Below are positions 9,089 through 18,095 of a stretch of DNA of 64,000 nucleotides, one piece after another; the first letter of the stretch is position 1; every line of letters starts with the position of its first letter. The notes beneath the pieces were generated by a model. It was not told where the DNA came from and did not search any database. It saw nothing but the letters and a program-made list of their open reading frames with translations. The position numbers were made by a program, and so were the translations under genes. The DNA is from an uncultured Gammaproteobacteria bacterium (lineage in GTDB: Bacteria; Pseudomonadota; Gammaproteobacteria; Eutrophobiales; Eutrophobiaceae), in contig CALSOP010000001.1 in NCBI GenBank assembly GCA_943788005.1, positions 248,001 to 312,000 of the forward strand, written 5' to 3'.

Positions 9089-10486
9089 TTAAAACATGTG
9101 GCTATATCGTTCCACCTCCCAAGCACTTACACCCTGATGATACTCTTCCCATTCTTGTGTTTTATAACGAATGAATTCCTGTTTTAATTCTTTACCTAAT
9201 ACAGTCTCAACTAATTCATCTTCAGCAAAGGCTGTCACAGCTTCAGCCAGTGTCTGTGGCAAAAATTCTATACCTCGTTCCATTCGTTCTTCATCGCTTA
9301 GTTCATATAAGTTATCTTCCTGTGAGTCACCCGGATCTATTTTTTCCCGAACACCTTCTAATCCTGCAGCTAATGCCAAAGTCGCAGCTAAATAGGGGTT
9401 TACTGCACCATCTGCATTGCGAGATTCACAACGACCACCACCCATAGGCACGCGTACTGAATTAGTTCGATTATTAGATCCGTAAGAATTAAATACCGGC
9501 GCCCAGGTAAAATAGCTCATCGCACCTTGGCGTACTAATCGCTTATAGCTATTCACGGTTGGCGCAAACGCAGCGCATAAGGCACGGCCATGTTTCAATA
9601 TACCACCAATAAAATAATAGCCTATCTGAGTTAGCCCTAATCCCCGTGGGTCATCTTTTGGGGTACACTCAAAAACATTGTCGCCTGATGCAAGATCAAA
9701 CAGTGACATATTGAAATGTGCACCATTTCCCGTTTTATCTTTGAAAGGCTTAGGCATCATTGTCGCAAGCAGCCCTTCATCCGCAGCATAGCGTTTTGCT
9801 AATTCACGAAAGAAGATAAATCGATCACACATCGTCAAAGCATCAGCATAATTAAAATCAAATTCAAATTGACCATTAGCATCTTCATGGTCAAAGGAAT
9901 AAATATCCCAACCCAAATCATTCATCGTCTCTGCCATGCGATCTAACCAGGTAAAATTATCCATAAACCCGCGCAAGTCATAACAAGGTTTGGTTAACTT
10001 ATCATCGGCACACGGAACAGATAGACTGCCGTCTTCATTTTTCTTTAATAAAAATATTTCACATTCGATACCTAAATTAAAACCAAAACCAAGCTCAGCT
10101 GCTGCTTCTAATTGTTGTTTCAAGGCGACTCGTGTATTTAACTTATACGGCACACCTTTAAACGTATTGTCCGCCGGCATCCAGGCGATCTTGGGCTCCC
10201 AAGGTAATTGAATAATATGGTCCAGATCGGGTATTGATGCAATCTCATCATCATTTGGCTTCTGACCAAGACCATCCAGAGCATAACCGGTATATAGCTC
10301 TGATCCATGTGCCATATGTAATAAGTGATCGATAGGCACAACTTTACCTTTGGGTATACCGTGAATATCCACATAGGCTCCCATGCAATAACGCACGCCT
10401 TTATTTTTTAAATCTTTTTGAATCGCTAGAATTTCATCATCAGATTTATCTTTGGGTAATAAATGCTCTTTCGTTTTTATATCCAT
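9089..10486 (-). CDS. Type III glutamine synthetase-like ligase (GlnT family)
   Basis: A 465-residue ATP-dependent ligase of the glutamine synthetase superfamily, closest by eye to rhizobial type III GlnT and related to gamma-glutamylmethylamide synthetase. Landmarks are [32 protein letters not shown], the ATP-binding [22 protein letters not shown] and [10 protein letters not shown] with [20 protein letters not shown]. The usual FDGSS ammonium-site segment of type I enzymes reads LDGLGQ here, so the amine acceptor may not be ammonia. It lies 16 bases after the creatininase-like gene and just before the second riboswitch. It could capture released ammonia or ligate an amine or guanidine to glutamate; the substrate is unknown. 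Confidence 0.85.
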   Translation of the reverse strand: MDIKTKEHLLPKDKSDDEILAIQKDLKNKGVRYCMGAYVDIHGIPKGKVVPIDHLLHMAHGSELYTGYALDGLGQKPNDDEIASIPDLDHIIQLPWEPKIAWMPADNTFKGVPYKLNTRVALKQQLEAAAELGFGFNLGIECEIFLLKKNEDGSLSVPCADDKLTKPCYDLRGFMDNFTWLDRMAETMNDLGWDIYSFDHEDANGQFEFDFNYADALTMCDRFIFFRELAKRYAADEGLLATMMPKPFKDKTGNGAHFNMSLFDLASGDNVFECTPKDDPRGLGLTQIGYYFIGGILKHGRALCAAFAPTVNSYKRLVRQGAMSYFTWAPVFNSYGSNNRTNSVRVPMGGGRCESRNADGAVNPYLAATLALAAGLEGVREKIDPGDSQEDNLYELSDEERMERGIEFLPQTLAEAVTAFAEDELVETVLGKELKQEFIRYKTQEWEEYHQGVSAWEVERYSHMF

Positions 10487-10502
10487 TTGGTAGTTAACTT
10501 TA

Positions 10503-11255
10503 TTAATTAGAATACGGCTTTGAAAGCGGTGCTTGTTCAGTTAATCCACGTAGTATTAATTCAGAGAGGTCTTCGACCATCCAACAAAAGAACTCATCGC
10601 CTTTTTCTTTTGTTGCCACCGAAGGTCTTCCTGTGACGCCATTTTTACTGGTACGGTTTACTGGATGTGAAAATACAAGGCCATCAGTACGATCAGGGTC
10701 GTCAGCTATATCAAAGGCATATGTATTAACCATTTCCGGGGCTATAGACAACATTAATGACGTTTCAGCATCATTTGCATGCCAATCATCGCCATCGGTA
10801 AAATGAAATTGTCGTACGCGTTCGCTAAGCTTTGCGGAATTTAAAACAGCGACCATCAAGTCATCATGTTCAGCACGTAACATTTCTAATGCGCATCTTA
10901 GCGGCGCGGCATTCGTCACATGTGTATTTACAATAAATAATTTTTTAACTCCACTATGATATGCCCAATCACCCATTTCCTTGATTAAATCGATTAGTGT
11001 TTTCGGTTGAAGCGCAATGGTGCCGGGCCAATGTTGGCTATGTCCAATAGAACACCCATATGGCATAGTCGGCAACATCATGACATTAGTTTTTTCTGAA
11101 ACGGCCTTACATAATTTATCCGCAAGTACAGTATCCGTGCCACATCCCATGTGTGGGCCATGCTGTTCTGTTGCTCCAATCGGTAATATAGCGGCAGGAA
11201 CGACTTTCATCTTTGCAGTAACATCTGGCCATGGCATTTGTTCTAGAAAATTCAT
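10503..11255 (-). CDS. Creatininase-family metal-dependent amidohydrolase
   Basis: A 250-residue member of the creatininase family, usually binuclear-metal enzymes that open amide bonds. The first metal motif is intact and spaced as in creatininase: Glu30, His32 and Asp41 in [15 protein letters not shown]. His112 lies in NTHVTN, where most relatives have NGHGGN, and the late motif reads WHANDAETS instead of HAGExETS. The ligands therefore look mostly present but the pocket is altered. Its ATG overlaps the stop of the ABC ATPase gene by four bases (ATGA), so it is translationally coupled to the transporter. A guanidino compound is a plausible substrate from context; the activity is not known. 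Confidence 0.85.
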   Translation of the reverse strand: MNFLEQMPWPDVTAKMKVVPAAILPIGATEQHGPHMGCGTDTVLADKLCKAVSEKTNVMMLPTMPYGCSIGHSQHWPGTIALQPKTLIDLIKEMGDWAYHSGVKKLFIVNTHVTNAAPLRCALEMLRAEHDDLMVAVLNSAKLSERVRQFHFTDGDDWHANDAETSLMLSIAPEMVNTYAFDIADDPDRTDGLVFSHPVNRTSKNGVTGRPSVATKEKGDEFFCWMVEDLSELILRGLTEQAPLSKPYSN

Positions 11256-12154
11256 GGCTCAACTTCATCACCAACACGCGTTAAGCGAATCATATTTAGT
11301 TTATCGTCCTCATCTTCGTCTGAAGGCGGGTGAATTAACTCGTCAATACGTTTACGTGTTGCTAAAAATTCCGGGGACATAAATTGTTCTGGGTCACGGG
11401 GACGCGGAACAGGCACTTCAATCACTTCCTGCACTTCGCCAGGGTGCGCTTTTAATACTAGAATCCGGTCTGCGAGATAAATTGCTTCATCCAAATCATG
11501 CGTGATAAACAAAACTGTTATATCAATATTGTGCCAAATCTGTAAAAGATACGACTGCATCCTGCTACGTGTTTGTGCATCAAGCGCGCCGTAAGGCTCA
11601 TCCATTAAAAGTATGCGTGGTTTATTTGCGAGCGCGCGCGCAATGGCAACACGCTGTTTCATTCCACCGGAAAGTTGATCCGGATAAGATTCCGAAAATT
11701 TTTCTAAACCGACTAAATCAATCCATTGTAAAGCTTCACCTTCGGCATTTGCTTCACTCATTCCCTGACTACGAAGCCCGAACATGACATTTTTTTTAAC
11801 CGTCAACCAAGGAAACAATGTATATCCCTGGAAAACCATACCTCTATCAGGACCCGGTCCTGAAACAGGTTCTCCATCAAGCAACATTTGACCTGTACTT
11901 GCAGATTCCAAACCAGAAAGAATACGAATCAAGGTTGATTTGCCACAGCCCGAGGCGCCAATAACACAGACAAATTCTCGACGATGCACTTTAAAGTTAA
12001 TGTTTTTTAGCGCCGTTATCTCGCCTTTTGCGGTGGTGAAATATTTATATAAATCTTTAACTTCAAGAATTACTTCACGCTGTTTAATCTCATCAAACCG
12101 TTCTTTAACCTCATCGGATTGTTCTAGATAACTGGGGAGTTCTATACGTGTCAT
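11252..12154 (-). CDS. NitT/TauT-type ABC transporter ATPase
   Basis: A 300-residue ATP-binding subunit energising import. The Walker A ([10 protein letters not shown], near residue 63), Q-loop ([11 protein letters not shown]), ABC signature (LSGGMKQR), Walker B ([12 protein letters not shown]) and H-loop ([10 protein letters not shown]) are all present. About 30 N-terminal residues precede the domain, and a charged tail of about 50 residues ([14 protein letters not shown]) follows it. It lies 12 bases after the permease and overlaps the creatininase-like start by four bases. Transporters of this family are recurrent members of guanidine-I riboswitch operons, so guanidine or a derivative is the likely cargo (inference). 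Confidence 0.92.
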   Translation of the reverse strand: MTRIELPSYLEQSDEVKERFDEIKQREVILEVKDLYKYFTTAKGEITALKNINFKVHRREFVCVIGASGCGKSTLIRILSGLESASTGQMLLDGEPVSGPGPDRGMVFQGYTLFPWLTVKKNVMFGLRSQGMSEANAEGEALQWIDLVGLEKFSESYPDQLSGGMKQRVAIARALANKPRILLMDEPYGALDAQTRSRMQSYLLQIWHNIDITVLFITHDLDEAIYLADRILVLKAHPGEVQEVIEVPVPRPRDPEQFMSPEFLATRKRIDELIHPPSDEDEDDKLNMIRLTRVGDEVEP

Positions 12155-12166
12155 AGTGGTTCTCTG

Positions 12167-13132
12167 CTAAGCCTTGTTTGCCGATCGTTCCCAAGGGAAT
12201 ATGTACTTGCCTAGTTTGGCTAAAATGATATCGGACAGTAAACCAATAATGCCGATCATCATGATGGCTGCAAAAACATTATCGAAGTTTTTGTATCGCG
12301 CCTGTTGTGTAATAAACCAGGTAATTCCAGAACTGGTGCCGATTAACTCAGCTACAATCAAATACGTCCACGCCCAGCCAAGCAGTATCCTTAGATCACG
12401 AAACAGATCCGGCAAAATACCGGGAATCACTACTTTGAATAGTAACTGCATCCGCTTAGCACCCAAGGTAAGTGCAGCTTCTAACAATGAAATATCCAGC
12501 TTTCGTGTTGTATTGCTTACAATAAGTACTTGTTGGAAAAATGTTCCTATAAAAATAATAGCGATTTTTGGCCCATCGTAAATACCTAAAATGGCAACGG
12601 CAAGTGCACCAAATGCCGGCGCAGGAAGATAACGAAAAAACTCAATAAAGGGTTCATGTATACGTGAAACAGCAGCATAGGTTCCACATAACACACCGAT
12701 AGGCACACCAACTAATGAAGATAAGATAAAACCCCAAAAGATTATGGTGATACTGTGCCATAAACTTTCATGCAACCATTGTTCACTACGCCGTTGTGGT
12801 TCTGTTGTGAATGAAGTGACAAATGCCTTGGCAACTTCATGAGGCGCAGGTAAATAAATAGGGTTTGCTCGTTTACCAGTAGGCAAAGTTTTACCTGCTG
12901 CTTCTACTTTCGAACTTTCTTTTTTGAAAACCTCACGATCGACCAACATATCGACTTTAAAATAAGACACATCACCGGGGTCAATAACTACAACCTTCGG
13001 ATGCCAAAGAAATGGCACGTAACTAACCGCACTCCATATTAAAAGTGGCAATAAGAACGAAACAATCGTCAGCACCCTGGTGCGCTTTGTAGATAAAGCA
13101 ACACGCGGCGCAAACCAGGGAGATGAACTCAT
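12167..13132 (-). CDS. NitT/TauT-type ABC transporter permease
   Basis: A 321-residue inner-membrane permease. A first helix near residues 22-42 is followed by a periplasmic segment of about 60 residues, then the core transmembrane domain with the EAA loop (SLLEAALTLGAKRMQLLFKV) that contacts the ATPase. The C-terminal half has several hydrophobic helices (IFWGFILSSLVGVPIGVLCG, VFAAIMMIGIIGLLSDIILA). The extended first periplasmic loop is larger than in SsuC-type permeases and may aid docking of the binding protein. It lies between the binding-protein and ATPase genes with gaps of 18 and 12 bases. Confidence 0.92.
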   Translation of the reverse strand: MSSSPWFAPRVALSTKRTRVLTIVSFLLPLLIWSAVSYVPFLWHPKVVVIDPGDVSYFKVDMLVDREVFKKESSKVEAAGKTLPTGKRANPIYLPAPHEVAKAFVTSFTTEPQRRSEQWLHESLWHSITIIFWGFILSSLVGVPIGVLCGTYAAVSRIHEPFIEFFRYLPAPAFGALAVAILGIYDGPKIAIIFIGTFFQQVLIVSNTTRKLDISLLEAALTLGAKRMQLLFKVVIPGILPDLFRDLRILLGWAWTYLIVAELIGTSSGITWFITQQARYKNFDNVFAAIMMIGIIGLLSDIILAKLGKYIFPWERSANKA

Positions 13133-13150
13133 ATGACGAATACCTGGCCT

Positions 13151-14137
13151 TTATTTAGCCATTGTTAATGATGGGTCGGTATAAGCATCGATATCCTGCG
13201 CTTCCTTATAGACCTCGTACTTAAGATTGAAATCATCCGCGATCTTTGAAGAACCATATATCGATTTAAACCCTTCTCCCTTAGCATAAAAGCCCTTGGC
13301 TTCTTCCAGCGTTAAGATCTTGGTACCAGCAAGCAAAGGTTTATATTCTTCCGGAGTAACACCGACTCTTGCTGCCATGATTGATACAGCTTCATCCTGA
13401 GTAGCAGGATCCAAAATATAAGCAACTGTCTGGTACCAAACATCAACTACTTTGGACCAGGCAACTTTATTAGCAGAAAGGCTACTAGGCGAGACAGCCA
13501 ACACATCGTATATCAGGCCAGGTTCATCAGCTGATGAATAGATTTTTTTCGAACCAGGAACCGAGGTTAAGGCTTGTCCAGAATTAGGCTGCCAAGCAAC
13601 AATAGCACTGACATCACCCGACGCTAACACCTGTGGTGTTTCATTTGTAGGCACATTGACCAGTTCTACATCAGCTTCGGTCATACCATTCTTTTCTAAC
13701 GCATTTAATAATAGCAAATGACCAACAAAACCAATCTCAACTCCGACCTTTTTACCTTTTAGATCTTTAATGCTTTCGATACCCGGAGCACCAACAATCA
13801 TGTCATTGCCATTACTATAATCATTAATAATAATCGCAACGTTACTGGCCCCTGTAGCACCCGTAACTAATGCATCACCGTTTGTCATGGTTACAGCATC
13901 TAATTTTCCTGCAGCAAATGCATCCATCGAAGCAACATAGTCAAACCATTCAAACTCAACTTCTACACCAGCTTCTTTAAACATGCCTTTTTCAATTGCT
14001 ACTTCCCATGCAACCCAACCTGGCCAGTCACTGTAACCAACCTTGAGAGGCTCAGCATTAATAGAAAATGAAACAGAACTAAAAATTAAAGATGTGACTA
14101 ATAACAATTTTTTACGGATAGTGTTATGAAACTTCAT
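13151..14137 (-). CDS. ABC transporter periplasmic substrate-binding protein (NMT1/SsuA-like)
   Basis: A 328-residue exported protein with a signal peptide (about residues 1-28, ending SFSINA). The mature part begins [19 protein letters not shown], the usual start of NMT1/THI5/SsuA-like binding proteins, followed by [33 protein letters not shown] and [12 protein letters not shown]. These proteins deliver nitrate, taurine, aminopyrimidines or, in ykkC-controlled operons, guanidine-type ligands. It is the first gene behind the distal riboswitch and the sigma-54 promoter, with an AAGGGGAAGG ribosome site. Confidence 0.92.
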   Translation of the reverse strand: MKFHNTIRKKLLLVTSLIFSSVSFSINAEPLKVGYSDWPGWVAWEVAIEKGMFKEAGVEVEFEWFDYVASMDAFAAGKLDAVTMTNGDALVTGATGASNVAIIINDYSNGNDMIVGAPGIESIKDLKGKKVGVEIGFVGHLLLLNALEKNGMTEADVELVNVPTNETPQVLASGDVSAIVAWQPNSGQALTSVPGSKKIYSSADEPGLIYDVLAVSPSSLSANKVAWSKVVDVWYQTVAYILDPATQDEAVSIMAARVGVTPEEYKPLLAGTKILTLEEAKGFYAKGEGFKSIYGSSKIADDFNLKYEVYKEAQDIDAYTDPSLTMAK

Positions 14138-14177
14138 AAAACCTTCCCCTTATGTGTAGTTGAAAAAATATTTGAAA

Positions 14178-14216
14178 GAGAGGTACCAATGATCTGAATC
14201 ATGGTGACTACCTCCC
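14178..14216 (-). terminator. Putative riboswitch expression-platform hairpin
   Basis: On the minus strand GGGAGGTA (the 3' edge of the aptamer) can pair with TACCTCTC, enclosing a second stem CCATGAT/ATCATTGG. A broken T-rich run follows (TTTC, then TATTTTTTC nine bases on). Use of the aptamer's 3' strand in the hairpin fits a terminator that competes with P1, so guanidine would turn expression on. The displaced T-run makes this uncertain. Confidence 0.45.
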
Positions 14217-14328
14217 GGGCTTTTATCCCGCCGTGTAACCTTCGGATGAAGGTCGATTGCTCTCGGACCAGTCACGTTGTCTTTAACGCCGGAACCCTAG
14301 CGATCTATTTGAAAGGCTAGTAACTACC
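14207..14328 (-). promoter_or_regulatory. Guanidine-I (ykkC) riboswitch at head of the ABC transporter operon
   Basis: On the minus strand CTAGGGTTCCGGCG, GACTGGTCCGAGAG, TTACACGGCGGGAT and AAAAGCCCGGGAGG occur in the order and spacing of the guanidine-I aptamer. Upstream ACTAGCC can pair with GGTAGT after the core as P1. The predicted sigma-54 start near 14359 would place the aptamer about 30 bases into the transcript, and the binding-protein gene follows about 70 bases after it. Confidence 0.94.
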
Positions 14329-14370
14329 GAATCATGAACATCAATAGCTCTCATTCTTAATATGTTGCAG

Positions 14371-14386
14371 TGCAGTTACTATGCCA
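14371..14386 (-). promoter_or_regulatory. Sigma-54 (-24/-12) promoter of the guanidine operon
   Basis: On the minus strand TGGCATAGTAACTGCA matches 9 of 12 sigma-54 consensus positions with the exact 10-base GG-GC spacing. It has the same TGGCAT...CTGCA form as the glnK and porin promoters. It sits just upstream of the riboswitch, so initiation would include the whole aptamer. Confidence 0.75.
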
Positions 14387-14437
14387 AGCAGAAAACCCTT
14401 TGAATATAAGGGTTTCAGATTGCACATAAAAATTTCT

Positions 14438-14454
14438 TGCAACTTACTGGTGCG
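14438..14454. promoter_or_regulatory. NtrC-like box 1 of the guanidine operon
   Basis: TGCAACTTACTGGTGCG matches 11 of 14 NtrC consensus positions, including the complete TGGTGC half. Its centre is about 87 bases upstream of the predicted transcription start. Confidence 0.65.
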
Positions 14455-14467
14455 TTTTTTTATTTAA

Positions 14468-14484
14468 TGTTCTAAGTCTGTGCA
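14468..14484. promoter_or_regulatory. NtrC-like box 2 of the guanidine operon
   Basis: TGTTCTAAGTCTGTGCA matches 9 of 14 NtrC consensus positions, with a full GTGCA half. Its centre is 30 bases from box 1, the same spacing seen at glnK and nearly the same as at the porin. Confidence 0.45.
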
Positions 14485-14564
14485 ACAAGAAACAAAAAAT
14501 GTGATAAATTAGTTTGAAGATTTTTAACCAGTTTTATGTAATTAATTTCAAGGATGAAATATTG

Positions 14565-16085
14565 ATGAGTGTTGCAATCATTTATTCGCGTGCACAGGAT
14601 GGTATCAATGCACCTCTAGTAACAGTTGAAGTTCACCTCTCGCGTGGCCTCCCCGGTTTTACTATTGTCGGCCTACCAGAAACAACTGTTAAAGAAAGTA
14701 AAGAACGCGTTCGCAGTGCTATCCTCAATAATCAATTTGATTTTCCACTTAGCAGAATCACAGTCAATCTAGCCCCTGCCGATTTACCAAAGGAAGGGGG
14801 ACGTTTTGATCTCCCTATAGCGTTAGGTATTTTGATCGCCTCCGGACAAATATCCGAAAAAGGAATGCAACAGCATGAAGCTATAGGTGAACTCTCATTA
14901 ACCGGGGAATTAAGATCAATAAAAGGCGCCTTGCCTGTCTCATTAGCAGTAAGAAAATCTCAACGAAGTTTGATCTTACCTATCGACAATGCTGATGAAG
15001 CTGCGTTAGTTAAAGGGACATCATGTAAACCAGCCGAACACATATTAGATGTATGCGCGCATATCTCTGGAACGAAAATACTAGAAGAACACCAGTCGAA
15101 AAAATTTGATTACGTAACGAAATATGACAAAGATCTGAGTGAAGTCTATGGACATGAGCATGCAAAACGAGCATTAGAAATCGCCGCTGCAGGTGGACAC
15201 AATCTACTTATGATAGGCTCGCCAGGCTCAGGCAAAACTATGCTGGCAGAACGATTGCCCAGTATCATGCCGGAGATGACTGATAAGCAAGCGCTTGAAA
15301 CTGCGGCAATCGCATCAATTAGCCATAAAGGTTTCGACCCATCGACATGGCAACAACGCATTTTTCGTTCACCTCATCACTCTGCATCATCAGTTGCCTT
15401 AGTCGGTGGCGGTAGTCATCCAAAACCTGGAGAGATATCACTGGCGCATAACGGCGTGCTGTTTCTCGATGAACTGCCTGAGTTTAACCGGCATGTACTA
15501 GAAGTATTACGAGAACCATTAGAGTCAGGACGCATCGTCATCTCGCGTGCCGCCAATCAAGTTGAATATCCAGCTAACTTTCAACTGATTGCAGCCATGA
15601 ATCCATGCCCATGCGGTTATCTGGGTGATTCCAGCAGCCGCTGTCGCTGTACTGAAGAACAAATCAAACGATATCAAAGTAAAATATCCGGACCACTTAT
15701 GGATAGGCTTGATATGGTCATCGAAGTCCACAGTATTCCTGATGCAATCATTAATCAGACGAGAGAAGTCGATTCTGATACCAGCACAACGATTAGAGAG
15801 CGCGTATGCAATACATTTAAACGTCAATTGAAAAGAAATGGCTGCTCAAATTCAGCGTTAAACACGAATGACATTGAGCAGTATTGTGCCTTAACTGAAA
15901 GTGATAAGTCATTACTACAAACTGCGACAAGAAAACTGGCACTTTCAGGTCGCGCGATACACCGAATTATAAAAGTCGCTAGAACAATCGCTGACCTATC
16001 GAGCAGTGATCACATACAAACTCAGCATTTAACTGAGGCGATGAGTTATAGAAAGAAAACAAATAAGTCTAATTCATTGATATAA
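14565..16085 (+). CDS. comM: YifB/ComM-family Mg-chelatase-like AAA+ ATPase
   Basis: Hexameric helicase that promotes branch migration during natural transformation. From the ATG at 14565 (AAGGA ten bases upstream) it has 506 residues, the family length. It begins MSVAIIYSRAQDGINAPLVT, matching ComM, and an upstream in-frame ATG at 14514 adds 17 residues that do not. It has an N-terminal ComM domain (GLPGFTIVGLPETTVKES, NLAPADLPKEGGRFDLPIA), Walker A (IGSPGSGKTMLAERLPS), Walker B (GVLFLDELPEF), CxC-type cysteines in NPCPCGYLG and CRCT, and a C-terminal lid. It is intact here, whereas mobile elements often insert in this gene. It is divergent from the guanidine operon. Confidence 0.95.
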   Translation: MSVAIIYSRAQDGINAPLVTVEVHLSRGLPGFTIVGLPETTVKESKERVRSAILNNQFDFPLSRITVNLAPADLPKEGGRFDLPIALGILIASGQISEKGMQQHEAIGELSLTGELRSIKGALPVSLAVRKSQRSLILPIDNADEAALVKGTSCKPAEHILDVCAHISGTKILEEHQSKKFDYVTKYDKDLSEVYGHEHAKRALEIAAAGGHNLLMIGSPGSGKTMLAERLPSIMPEMTDKQALETAAIASISHKGFDPSTWQQRIFRSPHHSASSVALVGGGSHPKPGEISLAHNGVLFLDELPEFNRHVLEVLREPLESGRIVISRAANQVEYPANFQLIAAMNPCPCGYLGDSSSRCRCTEEQIKRYQSKISGPLMDRLDMVIEVHSIPDAIINQTREVDSDTSTTIRERVCNTFKRQLKRNGCSNSALNTNDIEQYCALTESDKSLLQTATRKLALSGRAIHRIIKVARTIADLSSSDHIQTQHLTEAMSYRKKTNKSNSLI

Positions 16086-16132
16086 ATAGTGTTTTAGCCC
16101 TACTTGAACCAATTCCATGAATAAGGTGAAAT

Positions 16133-16519
16133 ATGCCTATGGATGAAAAACAGTACGACATCAGCATCAGCGCTGAAACCCAATATGTAAATGACCAATC
16201 ACTACCTGAACAGGAACGTTATGTGTTTGCTTACACCATCACTATCACCAATAACGGCAGTATGGCAGCAACACTGTTACGACGACATTGGTTAATTACT
16301 GATGCCAATTGCAAGGTACAGGAAGTTCAAGGAGAAGGAGTCATTGGCGAACAACCCTATCTACAACCAGGTGAATCATTTCAATACACAAGTGCCGCAG
16401 TGTTAGAAACCCCTGTTGGTTGCATGCAAGGTAAATATGAGATGGTCGCTGATGATGGCAAGGATTTCGATGCACCAATACCGATTTTCAATCTCGCTAC
16501 GCCAAACACACTGCATTAA
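16133..16519 (+). CDS. apaG: ApaG protein
   Basis: A 128-residue beta-sandwich protein of the ApaG family, often annotated as a Co2+/Mg2+ efflux factor although its exact role is unclear. Typical segments are FAYTITITNNGSMAATLLRR, HWLITDAN, VQGEGVIGEQPYLQPGESF and QGKYEMVADDG. It begins 47 bases after comM and is followed two bases later by apaH, the conserved apaG-apaH order of gammaproteobacteria. It is probably co-transcribed with apaH and the SOUL-family gene. Confidence 0.96.
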   Translation: MPMDEKQYDISISAETQYVNDQSLPEQERYVFAYTITITNNGSMAATLLRRHWLITDANCKVQEVQGEGVIGEQPYLQPGESFQYTSAAVLETPVGCMQGKYEMVADDGKDFDAPIPIFNLATPNTLH

Positions 16520-16521
16520 AT

Positions 16522-17358
16522 ATGAGCACCTACGCGATAGGTGATCTGCAAGGTTGTTATGCAGAACTACAAGATTTACTTGATAAGATTAACTTTGATG
16601 AATCAAATGACTGTCTATGGTTTGTAGGCGACCTTATCAACCGGGGACCGAAATCACTCGCTTGTATACAATTCGTTAAATCACTAGGCGTTTCTGCCAA
16701 AATAGTGCTTGGTAATCACGACCTGCATCTACTTGCAATCGCCAACAAGGTTCGCAAACCACACCGAAAAGATACATTTGACGACATCCTCAACGCTAAA
16801 AATGTTGATGAACTACTAAGCTGGATAAGAAATCTTCCGCTACTTGTGTATGACACAGGTTTAAACTTCACAATGATACACGCCGGTCTACCTCCACAAT
16901 GGTCATTAGCACAGGCAATAGAACTTGCTCAAGAAACTGAAGCCCTATTGCGTAGCGATCAGTTCGATGTCTTTATAAAATATATGTATGGCGATGAACC
17001 AGATATATGGACTGAATCATTAGAAGGATATGATCGTCATCGTTTCATCATTAATTGTCTAACGCGCATGCGCTATTGCTATAAAGATGGACAATTAGAA
17101 CTCTCTGCCAAGAATGCGCCGGGCAAAGAAAACAAAGCATTAAACCCCTGGTATGCGCTAAAGGACAGACAAACAAAGGAACATAAAATCGTATTTGGAC
17201 ATTGGTCTACCGTTCGCTTAGGTAATGAAAAAAACTTTAATCGATATAACGTGTACCCTCTAGACACCGGATGCTTATGGGGTGGAGAAATGACAGCGAT
17301 GCGATTAGAAGATGAAAAACTGTTCAGTGTACCCTCACGCCAATCGAAGATAGTGTAA
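16522..17358 (+). CDS. apaH: Symmetrical bis(5'-nucleosyl)-tetraphosphatase ApaH
   Basis: Calcineurin-like phosphoesterase of 278 residues that hydrolyses Ap4A to two ADP and can decap Np4-RNAs, a stress-signalling role. The metal motifs are in order: GDLQGC near the start, FVGDLINRGPKS, LGNHDLH, MIHAGLPP and FGHWS. Length and start match the family. It begins two bases after apaG and its stop overlaps the next start (TAATG), so the three genes look like one translationally linked unit. Confidence 0.97.
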   Translation: MSTYAIGDLQGCYAELQDLLDKINFDESNDCLWFVGDLINRGPKSLACIQFVKSLGVSAKIVLGNHDLHLLAIANKVRKPHRKDTFDDILNAKNVDELLSWIRNLPLLVYDTGLNFTMIHAGLPPQWSLAQAIELAQETEALLRSDQFDVFIKYMYGDEPDIWTESLEGYDRHRFIINCLTRMRYCYKDGQLELSAKNAPGKENKALNPWYALKDRQTKEHKIVFGHWSTVRLGNEKNFNRYNVYPLDTGCLWGGEMTAMRLEDEKLFSVPSRQSKIV

Positions 17359-18008
17359 TGACATATAATATAAAAATAATAGCTGCAATAACGCTAATAC
17401 TATCTGGAACAATTGATGCTATAGCAATAGAAGAAGCCAAGTACAAAGTGATAAAGAAAGAAGACAAGTTTGAGCTTCGGGATTATGCGCCACATATACT
17501 CGCCGAAACTATTGTCGAAGGAAACCTAGAAGATGCGGGTAACCGGGCATTTAAAAGACTGTTTCGTTATATCTCTGGTGACAACAGAACGAGCGACAAA
17601 GTTGCAATGACGGCACCTGTTGCTCAACAAGCTACTAGTGAAAAAATAAACATGACAGCACCAGTAGGACAGCAGCGAATTAATGAGAACTGGGCTGTGA
17701 GTTTCATGATGCCAGACTCATACACAATGCAAACTATTCCAGAGCCAGATGACCCAACAGTCACATTACGACAAGTCCCTGCTAGACGAATCGCAGCAGT
17801 ACGTTATTCAGGATTATGGAGTGAGAAAAATTATTTACAAAACAAAGCGGAATTAGAATCATGGATTCAACGCATGGATCTCACCATTAAAGGTGAAGCA
17901 ATATGGGCTCGATATAACGCTCCCTTTTCTTTGTGGTTCTTGAGACGTAATGAAATTCTAATACCGATAGATGTAGATATGGGGAAAATAAACAAGGAAC
18001 AACCGTAG
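17358..18008 (+). CDS. SOUL-family heme-binding protein, probably exported
   Basis: A 216-residue protein of the SOUL/HBP family, whose members bind heme or tetrapyrroles. Residues 1-23 are hydrophobic and end in an Ala-rich site, consistent with a signal peptide. The conserved start of the domain is EEAKYKVIKKEDKFELRDYA, followed by FKRLFRYISGDN, IAMTAPV-like repeats (VAMTAPVAQQ, INMTAPVGQQ) and WFLRRNEILIPI near the C-terminus. Its ATG overlaps the apaH stop by one base. Its role with apaGH is unknown. Confidence 0.88.
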   Translation: MTYNIKIIAAITLILSGTIDAIAIEEAKYKVIKKEDKFELRDYAPHILAETIVEGNLEDAGNRAFKRLFRYISGDNRTSDKVAMTAPVAQQATSEKINMTAPVGQQRINENWAVSFMMPDSYTMQTIPEPDDPTVTLRQVPARRIAAVRYSGLWSEKNYLQNKAELESWIQRMDLTIKGEAIWARYNAPFSLWFLRRNEILIPIDVDMGKINKEQP

Positions 18009-18095
18009 GTTATTGTCCTAAGATAAAGATAATTACATATAAAAGGGAGCAGATTTATTCTATTTTTATTTACTTAGAGTCTTCATCTGATCGTT

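Noticed and set aside
5539-10374. Several plus- and minus-strand frames of 60 to 105 residues inside the guanidine operon
   Set aside because: They overlap strongly supported genes in other frames and have no domain, ribosome site or independent context.
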